From positions 1 through 7,679 of the forward strand of contig JAGQHH010000505.1 in assembly GCA_020431945.1 (NCBI GenBank): a DNA stretch of 7,679 nucleotides, in the 5' to 3' direction. This DNA is from Cyanobacteria bacterium HKST-UBA02. Lineage in GTDB: Bacteria; Cyanobacteriota; Vampirovibrionia; Obscuribacterales; Obscuribacteraceae. A program made the translations under genes and the position numbers. Shown piece after piece: positions 1 through 5,990 of the stretch. Each line of letters starts with the position of its first letter. Position 1 is the stretch's first letter. The notes under the pieces were generated by a model. That model ran no database searches and was not told where the DNA came from. It was given only the letters and a program-made list of their open reading frames with translations.

Positions 1-806
1 ATGCCGGCACTCTCGATCCGATGGCCACCGGCGTGATGATCGTGGCTCTGGGAGGCTGTTGCCGCCTGCTTCAATTCGTTCCCGGAGACAAAACATATCT
101 CGCCGATATACTTCTCGGCACTCGAACCGACACCGATGACATAGAAGGCGAAGTCCTGGAGAAAGCCGAGGATCTCTCGGGTCTCGACAGCACCGCCATC
201 CATCAGGCGGTACAGGCCTTCGCCGGCAAACAGCATCAAGTGCCGCCGATCTACAGCGCCATCAAGCAGGGAGGCATGAAAATGTACGACCTGGCAAGAC
301 GGGGCCAGGCGCCGGCGGTTCTTCCCGCAAGACCGGTGGAGATCTATTCCATCGAGGTCTTGCATATAGAGCCACCGGTGGTGAGGATAAGAGTATCCTG
401 CTCGAAAGGTACTTATATAAGATCAATTGCCCGGGACCTCGGGGACAGGCTCGCGGTGGGCGGCTGCCTGAGCGCCCTTGTCAGGGAGAGATCCGCCTTT
501 TTCGATCTTGCCGATGCCCTGTCTCTGGAAGAGCTTGCCGAGCTCAAAGAAAAAGATCGATTGCAGGATGCCCTGGTCTCTCCCAGGTTCGCTCTCGGTC
601 TCACCGAGCTCCCGGTGGACCGAGACACCGCCCGCCGTCTGGCTCATGGTCAGAGCATCCCGAAAGAATCTCTTGCCACGGGCAAAGATGATACCCTGGA
701 GAAACGTTTCCTGATCGCCCTGGAAGACTCTCTCATAGCCCTGGTAAAGCTCGAGGATGAGGAGATCAAACCGGAGGTAGTGCTCAAGCATGCAGCAGAG
801 ATTTAG
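1..806 (+). CDS. truB: tRNA pseudouridine(55) synthase TruB, 5'-truncated by window start
   Basis: TruB converts U55 in the T-loop of tRNAs to pseudouridine in the cytoplasm. The reading frame is open from base 3, upstream of the first ATG at 21. It begins with Ala followed by GTLDPMATGV, the TruB motif I/II segment whose Asp (codon 15-17) is the catalytic nucleophile, so ATG 21 is internal and roughly 43 N-terminal residues lie outside the window. Other family landmarks follow: KTYLADILLGTRTDTDD (about 90-140), QVPPIYSAIK (about 237-266) and SKGTYIRSIARDLG (402-443), which supplies conserved Tyr and Arg residues near the active site. The last ~100 residues form a less conserved C-terminal domain. 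The stop is TAG 804-806, and the next gene starts inside this one at 790, so the two are probably co-transcribed. The family assignment is secure; only the start is unseen. Confidence 0.96.
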   Translation, partial: AGTLDPMATGVMIVALGGCCRLLQFVPGDKTYLADILLGTRTDTDDIEGEVLEKAEDLSGLDSTAIHQAVQAFAGKQHQVPPIYSAIKQGGMKMYDLARRGQAPAVLPARPVEIYSIEVLHIEPPVVRIRVSCSKGTYIRSIARDLGDRLAVGGCLSALVRERSAFFDLADALSLEELAELKEKDRLQDALVSPRFALGLTELPVDRDTARRLAHGQSIPKESLATGKDDTLEKRFLIALEDSLIALVKLEDEEIKPEVVLKHAAEI

Positions 807-1377
807 TCGCGCCTTCATCCTCAGAATGGTTCTGCTCATCGAAGCAGGCTGTCTGCTGGTGGCGACGATCTGGTCGGCTCTGGCTAAAATCGACCTGCTC
901 CCCATGCTCACTCTCAAAGACCCCGGTCTTCTTGCGGTGGGAGTTCTGGTCGGGCTTTCCACCAGCTCTTCGAGCCTTCTTCTTTCATGGCTCGGCAAAA
1001 GACTGGCGGACCGAATAGCCTTTCTCAATCATTTCTGCGAGCTGGTCGAAAATGTCATGGCACCTATTTTCGCGCAGACAACCATAATGGATATCCTTTT
1101 GATATCCCTGGCTTCAGGGTTCTGCGAAGAGGTCATGTACAGAGGGGTTATGCAGAGCCAGTTCGGTCTCATCGCCGCCAGTATCATTTTCGGTCTCTGT
1201 CATTATGCCGGACCGCGATATCTCTTCTATGTGATCTGGGCGGCGGTCGTGGGGGCCCTTTTCGGCGTGCTTCTGATGATCACCGGTTGCCTCTGGGTGC
1301 CTGTGGTCGCTCATATGACGAGCAATTTCCTGAGCCTCTGTATTCTGCGCTACAAAATCGCCAGTAATACCGAATAA
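790..1377 (+). CDS. CPBP family (Rce1/Abi-like) intramembrane metalloprotease
   Basis: This 195-residue, very hydrophobic protein carries the three diagnostic motifs of the CPBP (CAAX protease and bacteriocin-processing) family in order: EExxxR at E113-E114-R118 (CEEVMYRG), FxxxH at F134-H138 (FGLCHYAG) and HxxxN at H175-N179 (HMTSNF). In Rce1-type enzymes these Glu and His residues form the intramembrane active site. Hydrophobic stretches near residues 9-32, 46-68, 99-111, 125-137, 144-166 and 168-187 indicate about six membrane segments, so it sits in the cytoplasmic membrane. Bacterial members include bacteriocin-immunity and maturation proteases, but most have no known substrate and nothing here identifies one. 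The ATG at 790 overlaps the end of truB by 17 bp, suggesting co-transcription and possibly coupled translation. A later start would cut into the first membrane segment. The family call is firm; the biological role is unknown. Confidence 0.9.
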   Translation: MQQRFSRAFILRMVLLIEAGCLLVATIWSALAKIDLLPMLTLKDPGLLAVGVLVGLSTSSSSLLLSWLGKRLADRIAFLNHFCELVENVMAPIFAQTTIMDILLISLASGFCEEVMYRGVMQSQFGLIAASIIFGLCHYAGPRYLFYVIWAAVVGALFGVLLMITGCLWVPVVAHMTSNFLSLCILRYKIASNTE

Positions 1378-1448
1378 GAGCTGCGCTCAATCCATAGAAA
1401 AAGGGAAGAGCTTCGCTCAATCAATAGAAAAAGGGAAGAGCTTCGCTC
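1378..1448. repeat. 30-bp tandem repeat, two full copies plus a partial third
   Basis: Copy 1 (1378-1407) and copy 2 (1408-1437) are each 30 bp and differ at two positions (G/T at 1382/1412 and C/A at 1393/1423). The first 11 bases recur a third time at 1438-1448. The array begins at the base after the protease stop codon. Each unit contains the core GAGCTKCGCTC and an A-rich GAAAAAGGGAA segment. The distal end merges into the terminator hairpin at 1431-1455, so the array looks like a duplication of part of that terminator. Confidence 0.9.
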
Positions 1449-1455
1449 TTCCCTT
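1422..1455 (-). terminator. Intrinsic terminator of the HU gene (minus-strand reading)
   Basis: AAGGGAAGAG (1431-1440) and CTCTTCCCTT (1446-1455) form a perfect 10-bp stem around a 5-nt loop. On the minus strand the 3' arm continues directly into TTT then CTATTG (1430 down to 1422), giving a five-T run that includes the last two stem bases. It lies 30 bp beyond the HU stop codon, as expected for a rho-independent terminator. Read on the plus strand the hairpin has no U-tract after it, so it would be at best a weak terminator for the truB-protease transcript. Confidence 0.85.
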
Positions 1456-1484
1456 GAATCTCGATCAATTTGATCAGCTAAAGT

Positions 1485-2000
1485 CTAGCGACGACCTTTT
1501 TTCTTGGCGGCCGGTTTTTTGGCAGCGGGTCTTGCTTTGGCTTTGGCTTTGGCTTTAGGAGCAGCTTTTTTGACAGCTTTTTTGGGAGCTGCTTTCTTAG
1601 CGGCTTTTTTGGGTTTGGCAGCTTTTTTGACAGTCTTTTTGGCTGCTTTGGCCTTGGGAGCGGCTTTGGCTGCTTTTTTCGGACCCTCGGTCACCGATTT
1701 GGGCAGGGAAGCAAGCTTCTTCTTACCGTCGACGATGGCTTTGAGTTCCTGACCGGCGCGGAAAACAGGCACGCGGGCAGCGGCGATTTTCAGCTTCTGA
1801 TCAGGGTTCTGGGGGTTGACGCCCATGCGGGCTTGTCTGTGACGGCGCTCGAAAGTACCGAAACCGACGAGCGTGACACGGTCGCCTTTCGCCATGGCGG
1901 TGGTCAGGTTATGAAGAACAGCGGCGACGGTGTTGTGCACGTCGAGCTTGGTCTGACCGGTAGTCTTGGCGATCTCGTTAACAAGTTCTGCTTTGTTCAT
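1485..2000 (-). CDS. hup: HU-family DNA-binding protein with Lys/Ala/Pro-rich C-terminal tail
   Basis: Residues 1-91 are a complete HU fold, a small dimeric nucleoid protein that bends DNA. The start MNKAELVNEIAKTTG is the helical dimerisation region. GFGTF (residues 46-50) begins the beta saddle, GVNPQNPDQ (60-68) forms the arm tip with the intercalating proline at P63, and ARVPVFRAGQELK (75-87) closes the domain. Normal HU ends near residue 90-95; this one is 171 residues long. From about residue 108 to the end it is almost only Lys, Ala and Pro (KKAAKKAAPK-type repeats), ending KKKGRR. Similar histone H1-like tails are known on actinobacterial HupB and some other bacterial HU proteins, where they add DNA affinity. 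On the minus strand an AGGA Shine-Dalgarno (2009-2012) lies 8 nt before ATG 2000. The gene is monocistronic, converges with the protease gene and diverges from mnmE. Confidence 0.95.
   Translation of the reverse strand: MNKAELVNEIAKTTGQTKLDVHNTVAAVLHNLTTAMAKGDRVTLVGFGTFERRHRQARMGVNPQNPDQKLKIAAARVPVFRAGQELKAIVDGKKKLASLPKSVTEGPKKAAKAAPKAKAAKKTVKKAAKPKKAAKKAAPKKAVKKAAPKAKAKAKARPAAKKPAAKKKGRR
1534..1557 (-). repeat. Hexanucleotide microsatellite in the HU tail
   Basis: GCTTTG (plus-strand reading) occurs in three perfect tandem copies (1534-1551) followed by GCTTTA, encoding the alternating Lys-Ala stretch at about residues 149-156 of HU on the minus strand. Six-base units keep the frame, so copy-number change would lengthen or shorten the tail by Lys-Ala pairs without disrupting the gene. 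Confidence 0.75.
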
Positions 2001-2036
2001 ACGTTATGTCCTAACAGCGGAGGCAAAAACTGTGTG

Positions 2037-2065
2037 ATACTACCACCGTGATTGTCAGAGTTCAA
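2037..2065 (-). promoter_or_regulatory. Predicted sigma-70-type promoter of the HU gene
   Basis: On the minus strand TTGAAC (2065-2060) and TAGTAT (2042-2037) are separated by exactly 17 bp. Each matches 4 of 6 consensus bases. Transcription would begin near 2030, giving a leader of about 30 nt that includes the AGGA ribosome binding site. This is prediction from sequence only. Confidence 0.5.
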
Positions 2066-2076
2066 GAGGGTCTTGA
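2062..2076. promoter_or_regulatory. Perfect dyad between the divergent HU and mnmE promoters
   Basis: TCAAGA-GGG-TCTTGA is a perfect 6-bp inverted repeat with a 3-bp centre. It overlaps the inner halves of both predicted -35 boxes (HU on the minus strand, mnmE on the plus strand). A dimeric regulator bound here could affect both promoters. Part of the symmetry arises simply because each -35 box contains TTGA in opposite orientation, so an operator role is a suggestion only. Confidence 0.3.
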
Positions 2077-2099
2077 GAGAATTTTTTCTGTGCTAAAGT
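2073..2099 (+). promoter_or_regulatory. Predicted promoter of the mnmE-thrS operon
   Basis: TTGAGA (2073-2078; 5 of 6 consensus) is followed after 15 bp by TAAAGT (2094-2099; 4 of 6). TGC at 2091-2093 immediately precedes the -10 box, the arrangement of an extended -10 promoter, which tolerates a short spacer. Transcription would start around 2105, leaving a leader of only about 15 nt before the mnmE ATG. Confidence 0.42.
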
Positions 2100-2120
2100 C
2101 ATCGAGCGATACCTGAGGCC

Positions 2121-3509
2121 ATGATTCAAAACGACACGATTGCGGCTATATCTACTCCACCGGGCACGGGGGCCATCGCGATCGTCCGCATTTCAGGTCC
2201 CGAATCCCTCAAAATTCTTTCCGAAATTTTTTCTTGCTCATCAGCAGACAGGGATCAACGAGTCCAGTGGAGCGCCAGAAGCCATGAGGCTATTCACGGA
2301 TATATCTTCGACCCCGAAAGCGGCGATCTGGTGGATGAAGTAGTGGCGATCGCCTACCGCGGACCCAACACCTACACCGGCGAGGACCTGGTGGAGATCA
2401 ACTGTCACGGCAGTCCCCTCATCGCCCGGGAGTTGCTCGGACTGGCTCTCCGGCTGGGGGCGAGACTGGCTTGCGCCGGGGAGTTCACCAAACGTTCTTT
2501 CCTTGCCGGTCGAATGGATCTGACCCAGGCAGAAGCAGTCCTCGATCTTATCGAGGCCAAAACCAGCCGCCAGAGCCGCCTGGCGATCTCGGCTCTCGAT
2601 GGGCATCTGGGCAGGGAGATCAAGAAAGTCCGGGGCATTCTCATGGAAGTCCTTGCCAAGCTGATAGCCGGAATTGATTTTCCCGAAGAAGTAGGTGAGC
2701 TTCCCCGGGACGATCTGGACCCGATTATCGAAGATGCCCGGAAAAGGCTTCTGGACCTGGCCGACACCGCCAACTCGGGCAAGTTCATGAGAGATGGTCT
2801 GAAGCTCGCCATCGTGGGCAGGCCCAATGCAGGCAAATCGAGCCTTCTCAATCAGCTCCTCAAATTCGAGCGGGCCATCGTCACCGACATACCGGGCACG
2901 ACCCGGGATTCCATCGAAGAGCTGGTCGACCTGAACGGCATCCCGGTGGTTCTTGTGGATACCGCAGGCATTCGATCCACCGAAGACACTGTAGAAAAAA
3001 TCGGCATAGACAGGACCAGGCAGGCCATCACCGCCAGCGACCTGGCTGTCTTCTTATTAGATCCGACCCAGGGCTTCGCTGACGACGAGAGCGAAATCGA
3101 GGCGATCATCGAAGGGCGCCCGCATCTTCTGGTAATCAATAAAATCGATACCGGCGAAGATCTGGACCCGCCCGCAAGAGCGAAAGAGGCAGCTCTGGCT
3201 CTTCTCCAGATCTCGGCCCGGACAGGCAGCGGCATAAAGGCTCTCACCAGTGCTATCGAAAGCTTCGCCACAGGCGGCGGGCGGCTTGCCGAGACCGGGG
3301 CTTCTCTCAACGACCGGCAGGCGGATCTCTGTCGCCGGGCAGCCGATTCTCTGGAGCTGCTTCGTCAATCTGTAGAAGCCGATATGCTCGACGACTGCCT
3401 GGCCACCGATTTGAAAGAAGCCGTGCACTGTCTCTCGGAAGCCTGTGGCGATGAGGTCACCGAAGAGGTGATCAGCGAAGTCTTCTCGCGGTTCTGTATC
3501 GGCAAATAG
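2121..3509 (+). CDS. mnmE: tRNA modification GTPase MnmE (TrmE)
   Basis: MnmE works with MnmG to install the carboxymethylaminomethyl or aminomethyl group on C5 of wobble uridine-34 in several tRNAs, in the cytoplasm. At 462 residues it is full length for the family. The N-terminal tetrahydrofolate-binding domain begins NDTIAAISTPPGTGAIAIVR and includes YTGEDLVEINCHGSP (85-99). The helical domain is interrupted by a G domain with G1 GRPNAGKS (233-240), G2 in PGTTRD (258-263), G3 DTAG (280-283), G4 NKID (340-343) and G5 SAR (366-368). The protein ends FCIGK, the conserved C-terminal motif whose Cys belongs to the active site. There is no well spaced Shine-Dalgarno: GAGG ends only 2 nt before ATG. 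The N-terminus nevertheless matches the family exactly, so the start is trusted. It is probably the first gene of a four-gene operon, 18 bp before the next gene. Confidence 0.98.
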   Translation: MIQNDTIAAISTPPGTGAIAIVRISGPESLKILSEIFSCSSADRDQRVQWSARSHEAIHGYIFDPESGDLVDEVVAIAYRGPNTYTGEDLVEINCHGSPLIARELLGLALRLGARLACAGEFTKRSFLAGRMDLTQAEAVLDLIEAKTSRQSRLAISALDGHLGREIKKVRGILMEVLAKLIAGIDFPEEVGELPRDDLDPIIEDARKRLLDLADTANSGKFMRDGLKLAIVGRPNAGKSSLLNQLLKFERAIVTDIPGTTRDSIEELVDLNGIPVVLVDTAGIRSTEDTVEKIGIDRTRQAITASDLAVFLLDPTQGFADDESEIEAIIEGRPHLLVINKIDTGEDLDPPARAKEAALALLQISARTGSGIKALTSAIESFATGGGRLAETGASLNDRQADLCRRAADSLELLRQSVEADMLDDCLATDLKEAVHCLSEACGDEVTEEVISEVFSRFCIGK

Positions 3510-3527
3510 AAGGAGCATATATCAGGA

Positions 3528-3992
3528 ATGGCCAGGCTCGAGTGTGAAGACAGAGAATTCAGAAGCTGGTTCGCCATCTACCCGGGCAGAACCATCGAGC
3601 GCAGCCCGGACGACGTCTGGCAGCTTTACAGCCTGGAGCTCGGACATGGGGACCGCAAGCTCCTTTTCGAGAGCGATATAAAAGACGACTTCAGCAATGA
3701 CGGCTATCTTCTCTGCCGCAAACCCAGGGACGAGATCGCCATGATCCTCAGCGGTCTGGCAGGGGTACTCTCAGGCAAGCGTCCTCAGCTCGATTTCGAG
3801 CTCTCGGAGCCCTGCTTTTCGATAAAGGTCCGTTACCAGGACGAATGCGGCTTCAACGTAGAAGTCTTCGTGGATGCCGGCAATGTTGAGACCGGCATCA
3901 GCCGGTGGGACGCTCTGGGCATCCGGTTTTTCACTACCAGGGAGAATCTCGAGCAGTTCATAAAAGAACTCAAGGAGGACTTCGCCTGCTAG
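3528..3992 (+). CDS. Hypothetical protein, 154 aa, between mnmE and thrS
   Basis: I do not recognise this family. The product is a soluble, acidic protein of 154 residues with no signal peptide, no membrane segment and no metal-binding motif. It reads as alternating beta strands (for example FEL, FSIKVRYQ, FNVEVFVDA) with a closing amphipathic helix TRENLEQFIKELKEDF. It also has an internal helix, RDEIAMILSGLAGVL (about 67-81). This layout of strands, a mid helix and a final helix resembles small immunity-type proteins of the WapI/DUF class, but that is a visual impression without a diagnostic motif. AGGAG at 3511-3515 lies 12 nt before ATG 3528, a rather long spacing, and AGGA also abuts the ATG. 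Codon use and GC match the neighbours. It follows mnmE by 18 bp and precedes thrS by 48 bp, so it is most likely co-transcribed with both. That it is a real gene is likely; its function is unknown. Confidence 0.8.
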   Translation: MARLECEDREFRSWFAIYPGRTIERSPDDVWQLYSLELGHGDRKLLFESDIKDDFSNDGYLLCRKPRDEIAMILSGLAGVLSGKRPQLDFELSEPCFSIKVRYQDECGFNVEVFVDAGNVETGISRWDALGIRFFTTRENLEQFIKELKEDFAC

Positions 3993-4040
3993 AATTGCCT
4001 GCTGGCAGTTTGTATATGCCAGAGAAAATGAGGTATTTCA
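3993..4040 (+). promoter_or_regulatory. thrS leader with two alternative hairpins, one with a UGU loop
   Basis: The 48-nt gap before thrS can form CUGGCA (4002-4007) paired with UGCCAG (4017-4022), a perfect 6-bp stem. Its 9-nt loop contains UU-UGU-AU (4009-4015), the layout of a threonine tRNA anticodon loop with U33, anticodon UGU and A37. An alternative hairpin pairs 3993-3999 with 4004-4010 (7 bp with one U-G pair, loop UGCU), and the two cannot form together. The UGAGG Shine-Dalgarno (4029-4033, 7 nt before ATG) follows the first hairpin by 6 nt. In E. coli, ThrS represses its own translation by binding an anticodon-like leader hairpin just upstream of the Shine-Dalgarno; a similar role here is inference. 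No U-run follows, so it is not a terminator. Confidence 0.4.
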
Positions 4041-5990
4041 ATGTCTAAAGTAGAAACCAAAGTCGTCGTAAGCCTTCCGGATGGCTCCGAAAAAACCCTC
4101 GACGGCGGGTCCACCGGTGCCGATCTGGCGAAATCCATCAGCGAAGGGCTTTTTCGCAACTCGGTAGGAACCCTCATAAACGGTGAGCTCAAAGACCTCT
4201 ATACTCCCCTCAAAGACGGAGACCGGGTCAAGATTCTCACCGCCAAGGACAATGAGGCTATCGAGCTCTTGCGGCACTCCACCGCCCATGTCATGGCGGA
4301 AGCCGTCCAGTCCATCTATCCCGATGCGAAGATAGCCATCGGTCCCACCATCGAAGATGGTTTCTACTACGATTTCGAGATCAAAGACCACACCCTCTCA
4401 GTGGAAGACCTCGAGAAAATCGAGAACAAGATGAAAGAGATTGTCAAAGACAATCAGAGAATCATCCGCCACAACATCGAGGATGTGGACGGGCAACTCA
4501 AGCAATTCCGGGACCAGGGCGAGAAGTTCAAAGCGGAGCTTCTGGAAGAGCACCGGGACCACGAGCCCACTCTTTATTTGATGAAAAACAAAGACGACGA
4601 TGTCGTCTGGAACGATCTCTGCCGGGGACCGCACCTGCCTTCCACCGGTCATATCAAAGCCTTCAAGCTCCTCAAGGTCTCCGGCTCCTACTGGCGCGGG
4701 GACGAGAAGCGGGAGCACCTGCAAAGAGTCTACGCCACAGCCTGGTGGTCCAAGAAAGACCTGGACGACTATCTGCACCGTCTGGAAGAAGCCGAGAAAC
4801 GCGATCACAGAAAGCTAGCCAAGCAGCTCGATCTATTCTCGGTCCATGACGAGGTGGGTCCGGGACTGATTTTCTGGCATCCGAATCTGGCCACGGTACG
4901 GGATACCATCGAGGAGTTCTGGCGCCGGGAGCACAGGAAAAGAGGCTACGAATTCGTCTACACCCCTCATATCGCCTCCGAGGACCTCTATAAAATCAGC
5001 GGTCACCTGGAGAACTACGCCGAAAACATGTACGCCCCCATGGACATCGACGAGCAGCCTTACCGCTGCAAGCCCATGAACTGTCCGGGCCACATCATGA
5101 TCTACAAGACCCGCCTGCGCAGCTACCGCGACCTGCCTCTGCGTTATGCCGAACTGGGGACGGTCTACCGCTACGAGCGCTCCGGCGTCCTGCACGGCAT
5201 GCTGAGAGTGCGCGGATTCACCCAGGACGACTCCCATATCTTCTGCACTCCCGAGCAGCTCAAAGACGAGATCGACGGTATCCTCGACCTCATCGACAAG
5301 CTCATGACCACTTTCGGCTACACCTACAAATGCTATCTCTCCACCAGACCGGAGAAATATCTCGGTACCGACGAAGAGTGGGAGATGGCCACCAGCGGTC
5401 TCGAGAATGCCATGAAACAACGCGGCATGAGCTACGAGATCGACGAAGGCGGCGGCGTCTTCTACGCACCCAAGATCGACGTCAAGCTCTTCGATGCCAT
5501 CGGTCGTGAATGGCAGGGTCCCACAATCCAGGTCGACCTCAACCTGCCCAGACGTTTCGACGTCAATTACATAGGCGAGGATGGCGAGAGACACCAGGCG
5601 GTGATGATCCACCGGGCTGTGCTGGGCTCCATGGAGCGCTTCTGCGGCGGGCTCATCGAGCACTATGCCGGCTCCTTCCCGCTCTGGCTGGCACCCACCC
5701 AGGTAGCGGTATTGCCTATCTCGGATCGGCATCAAGCCCGGGCGAAAGAAATTTACAAGCTCCTCCGGGACAACGATATCCGGGCGATCATGGATGACAA
5801 GTCCGAAACGATCAATTACCGGATCAGAGAAGCCCAGATGCAACAGATCCCTTATATGGTCGTTATCGGCGACAAGGAAGAAGAGAACAATGTCGTTGCT
5901 CTCAGGCACCGCCGGGACGGTCAGATCGGGACCATGCCTGAAGACGAGCTTCTCGCCAGGCTGAAAGAAGAGATCGACACCAAGCAATGA
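4041..5990 (+). CDS. thrS: Threonyl-tRNA synthetase (class II), with editing domain
   Basis: ThrS attaches threonine to tRNA-Thr in the cytoplasm. The 649-residue protein has all domains of the bacterial form. A TGS domain covers about 5-67. The editing domain that removes mischarged serine shows HSTAH (H79, H83) and CRGPH (C194, H198). The class II catalytic core runs from about 260 to 550, and the C-terminal anticodon-binding domain from about 553 to 645. The zinc ligands expected from E. coli ThrS are present: C348 in MNCPGH, H399 in DDSHIFC and H524 in MIHRAVLGS. Motif 2 is seen as RYERSG and motif 3 in the IHRAVLGSMER region. UGAGG lies 7 nt before ATG 4041. No key residue is missing. 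The TGA stop overlaps the ATG of the next gene (ATGA at 5987-5990), so the downstream lyase-like gene is probably translationally coupled. Confidence 0.99.
   Translation: MSKVETKVVVSLPDGSEKTLDGGSTGADLAKSISEGLFRNSVGTLINGELKDLYTPLKDGDRVKILTAKDNEAIELLRHSTAHVMAEAVQSIYPDAKIAIGPTIEDGFYYDFEIKDHTLSVEDLEKIENKMKEIVKDNQRIIRHNIEDVDGQLKQFRDQGEKFKAELLEEHRDHEPTLYLMKNKDDDVVWNDLCRGPHLPSTGHIKAFKLLKVSGSYWRGDEKREHLQRVYATAWWSKKDLDDYLHRLEEAEKRDHRKLAKQLDLFSVHDEVGPGLIFWHPNLATVRDTIEEFWRREHRKRGYEFVYTPHIASEDLYKISGHLENYAENMYAPMDIDEQPYRCKPMNCPGHIMIYKTRLRSYRDLPLRYAELGTVYRYERSGVLHGMLRVRGFTQDDSHIFCTPEQLKDEIDGILDLIDKLMTTFGYTYKCYLSTRPEKYLGTDEEWEMATSGLENAMKQRGMSYEIDEGGGVFYAPKIDVKLFDAIGREWQGPTIQVDLNLPRRFDVNYIGEDGERHQAVMIHRAVLGSMERFCGGLIEHYAGSFPLWLAPTQVAVLPISDRHQARAKEIYKLLRDNDIRAIMDDKSETINYRIREAQMQQIPYMVVIGDKEEENNVVALRHRRDGQIGTMPEDELLARLKEEIDTKQ

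Noticed and set aside
21..23. ATG 21 as the start of truB.
   Set aside because: The frame continues upstream through the catalytic GTLDP motif, so this Met is internal.
423..1028. A 201-codon minus-strand frame spanning the truB/protease junction.
   Set aside because: Both plus-strand genes have full family motifs. The antisense product is Arg/Ser/Gly-rich without any recognisable domain.
1463..1475. GATCAATTTGATC inverted repeat downstream of the HU stop.
   Set aside because: The arms are short with almost no loop and no T-tract; the 10-bp hairpin next to it explains termination better.
1504..1752. A plus-strand frame coding Ala/Leu/Phe-rich sequence that looks like a membrane protein.
   Set aside because: It is the complement of the Lys/Ala codons in the HU tail; the hydrophobic look follows from AAG/GCC reading as CTT/GGC on the other strand.
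2345..2354. GGCGATCGCC, containing the cyanobacterial HIP1 octamer GCGATCGC.
   Set aside because: I saw only one copy in 7.7 kb, inside the mnmE coding sequence. One copy in a GC-rich region is weak evidence for any taxonomic claim.
4833..5987. A 384-codon open frame on the minus strand opposite thrS.
   Set aside because: It lies wholly antisense to a perfectly conserved ThrS catalytic and anticodon-binding region. Its Val/Asp/His/Leu-rich product shows no motif, which is typical of the complement of a high-GC gene.
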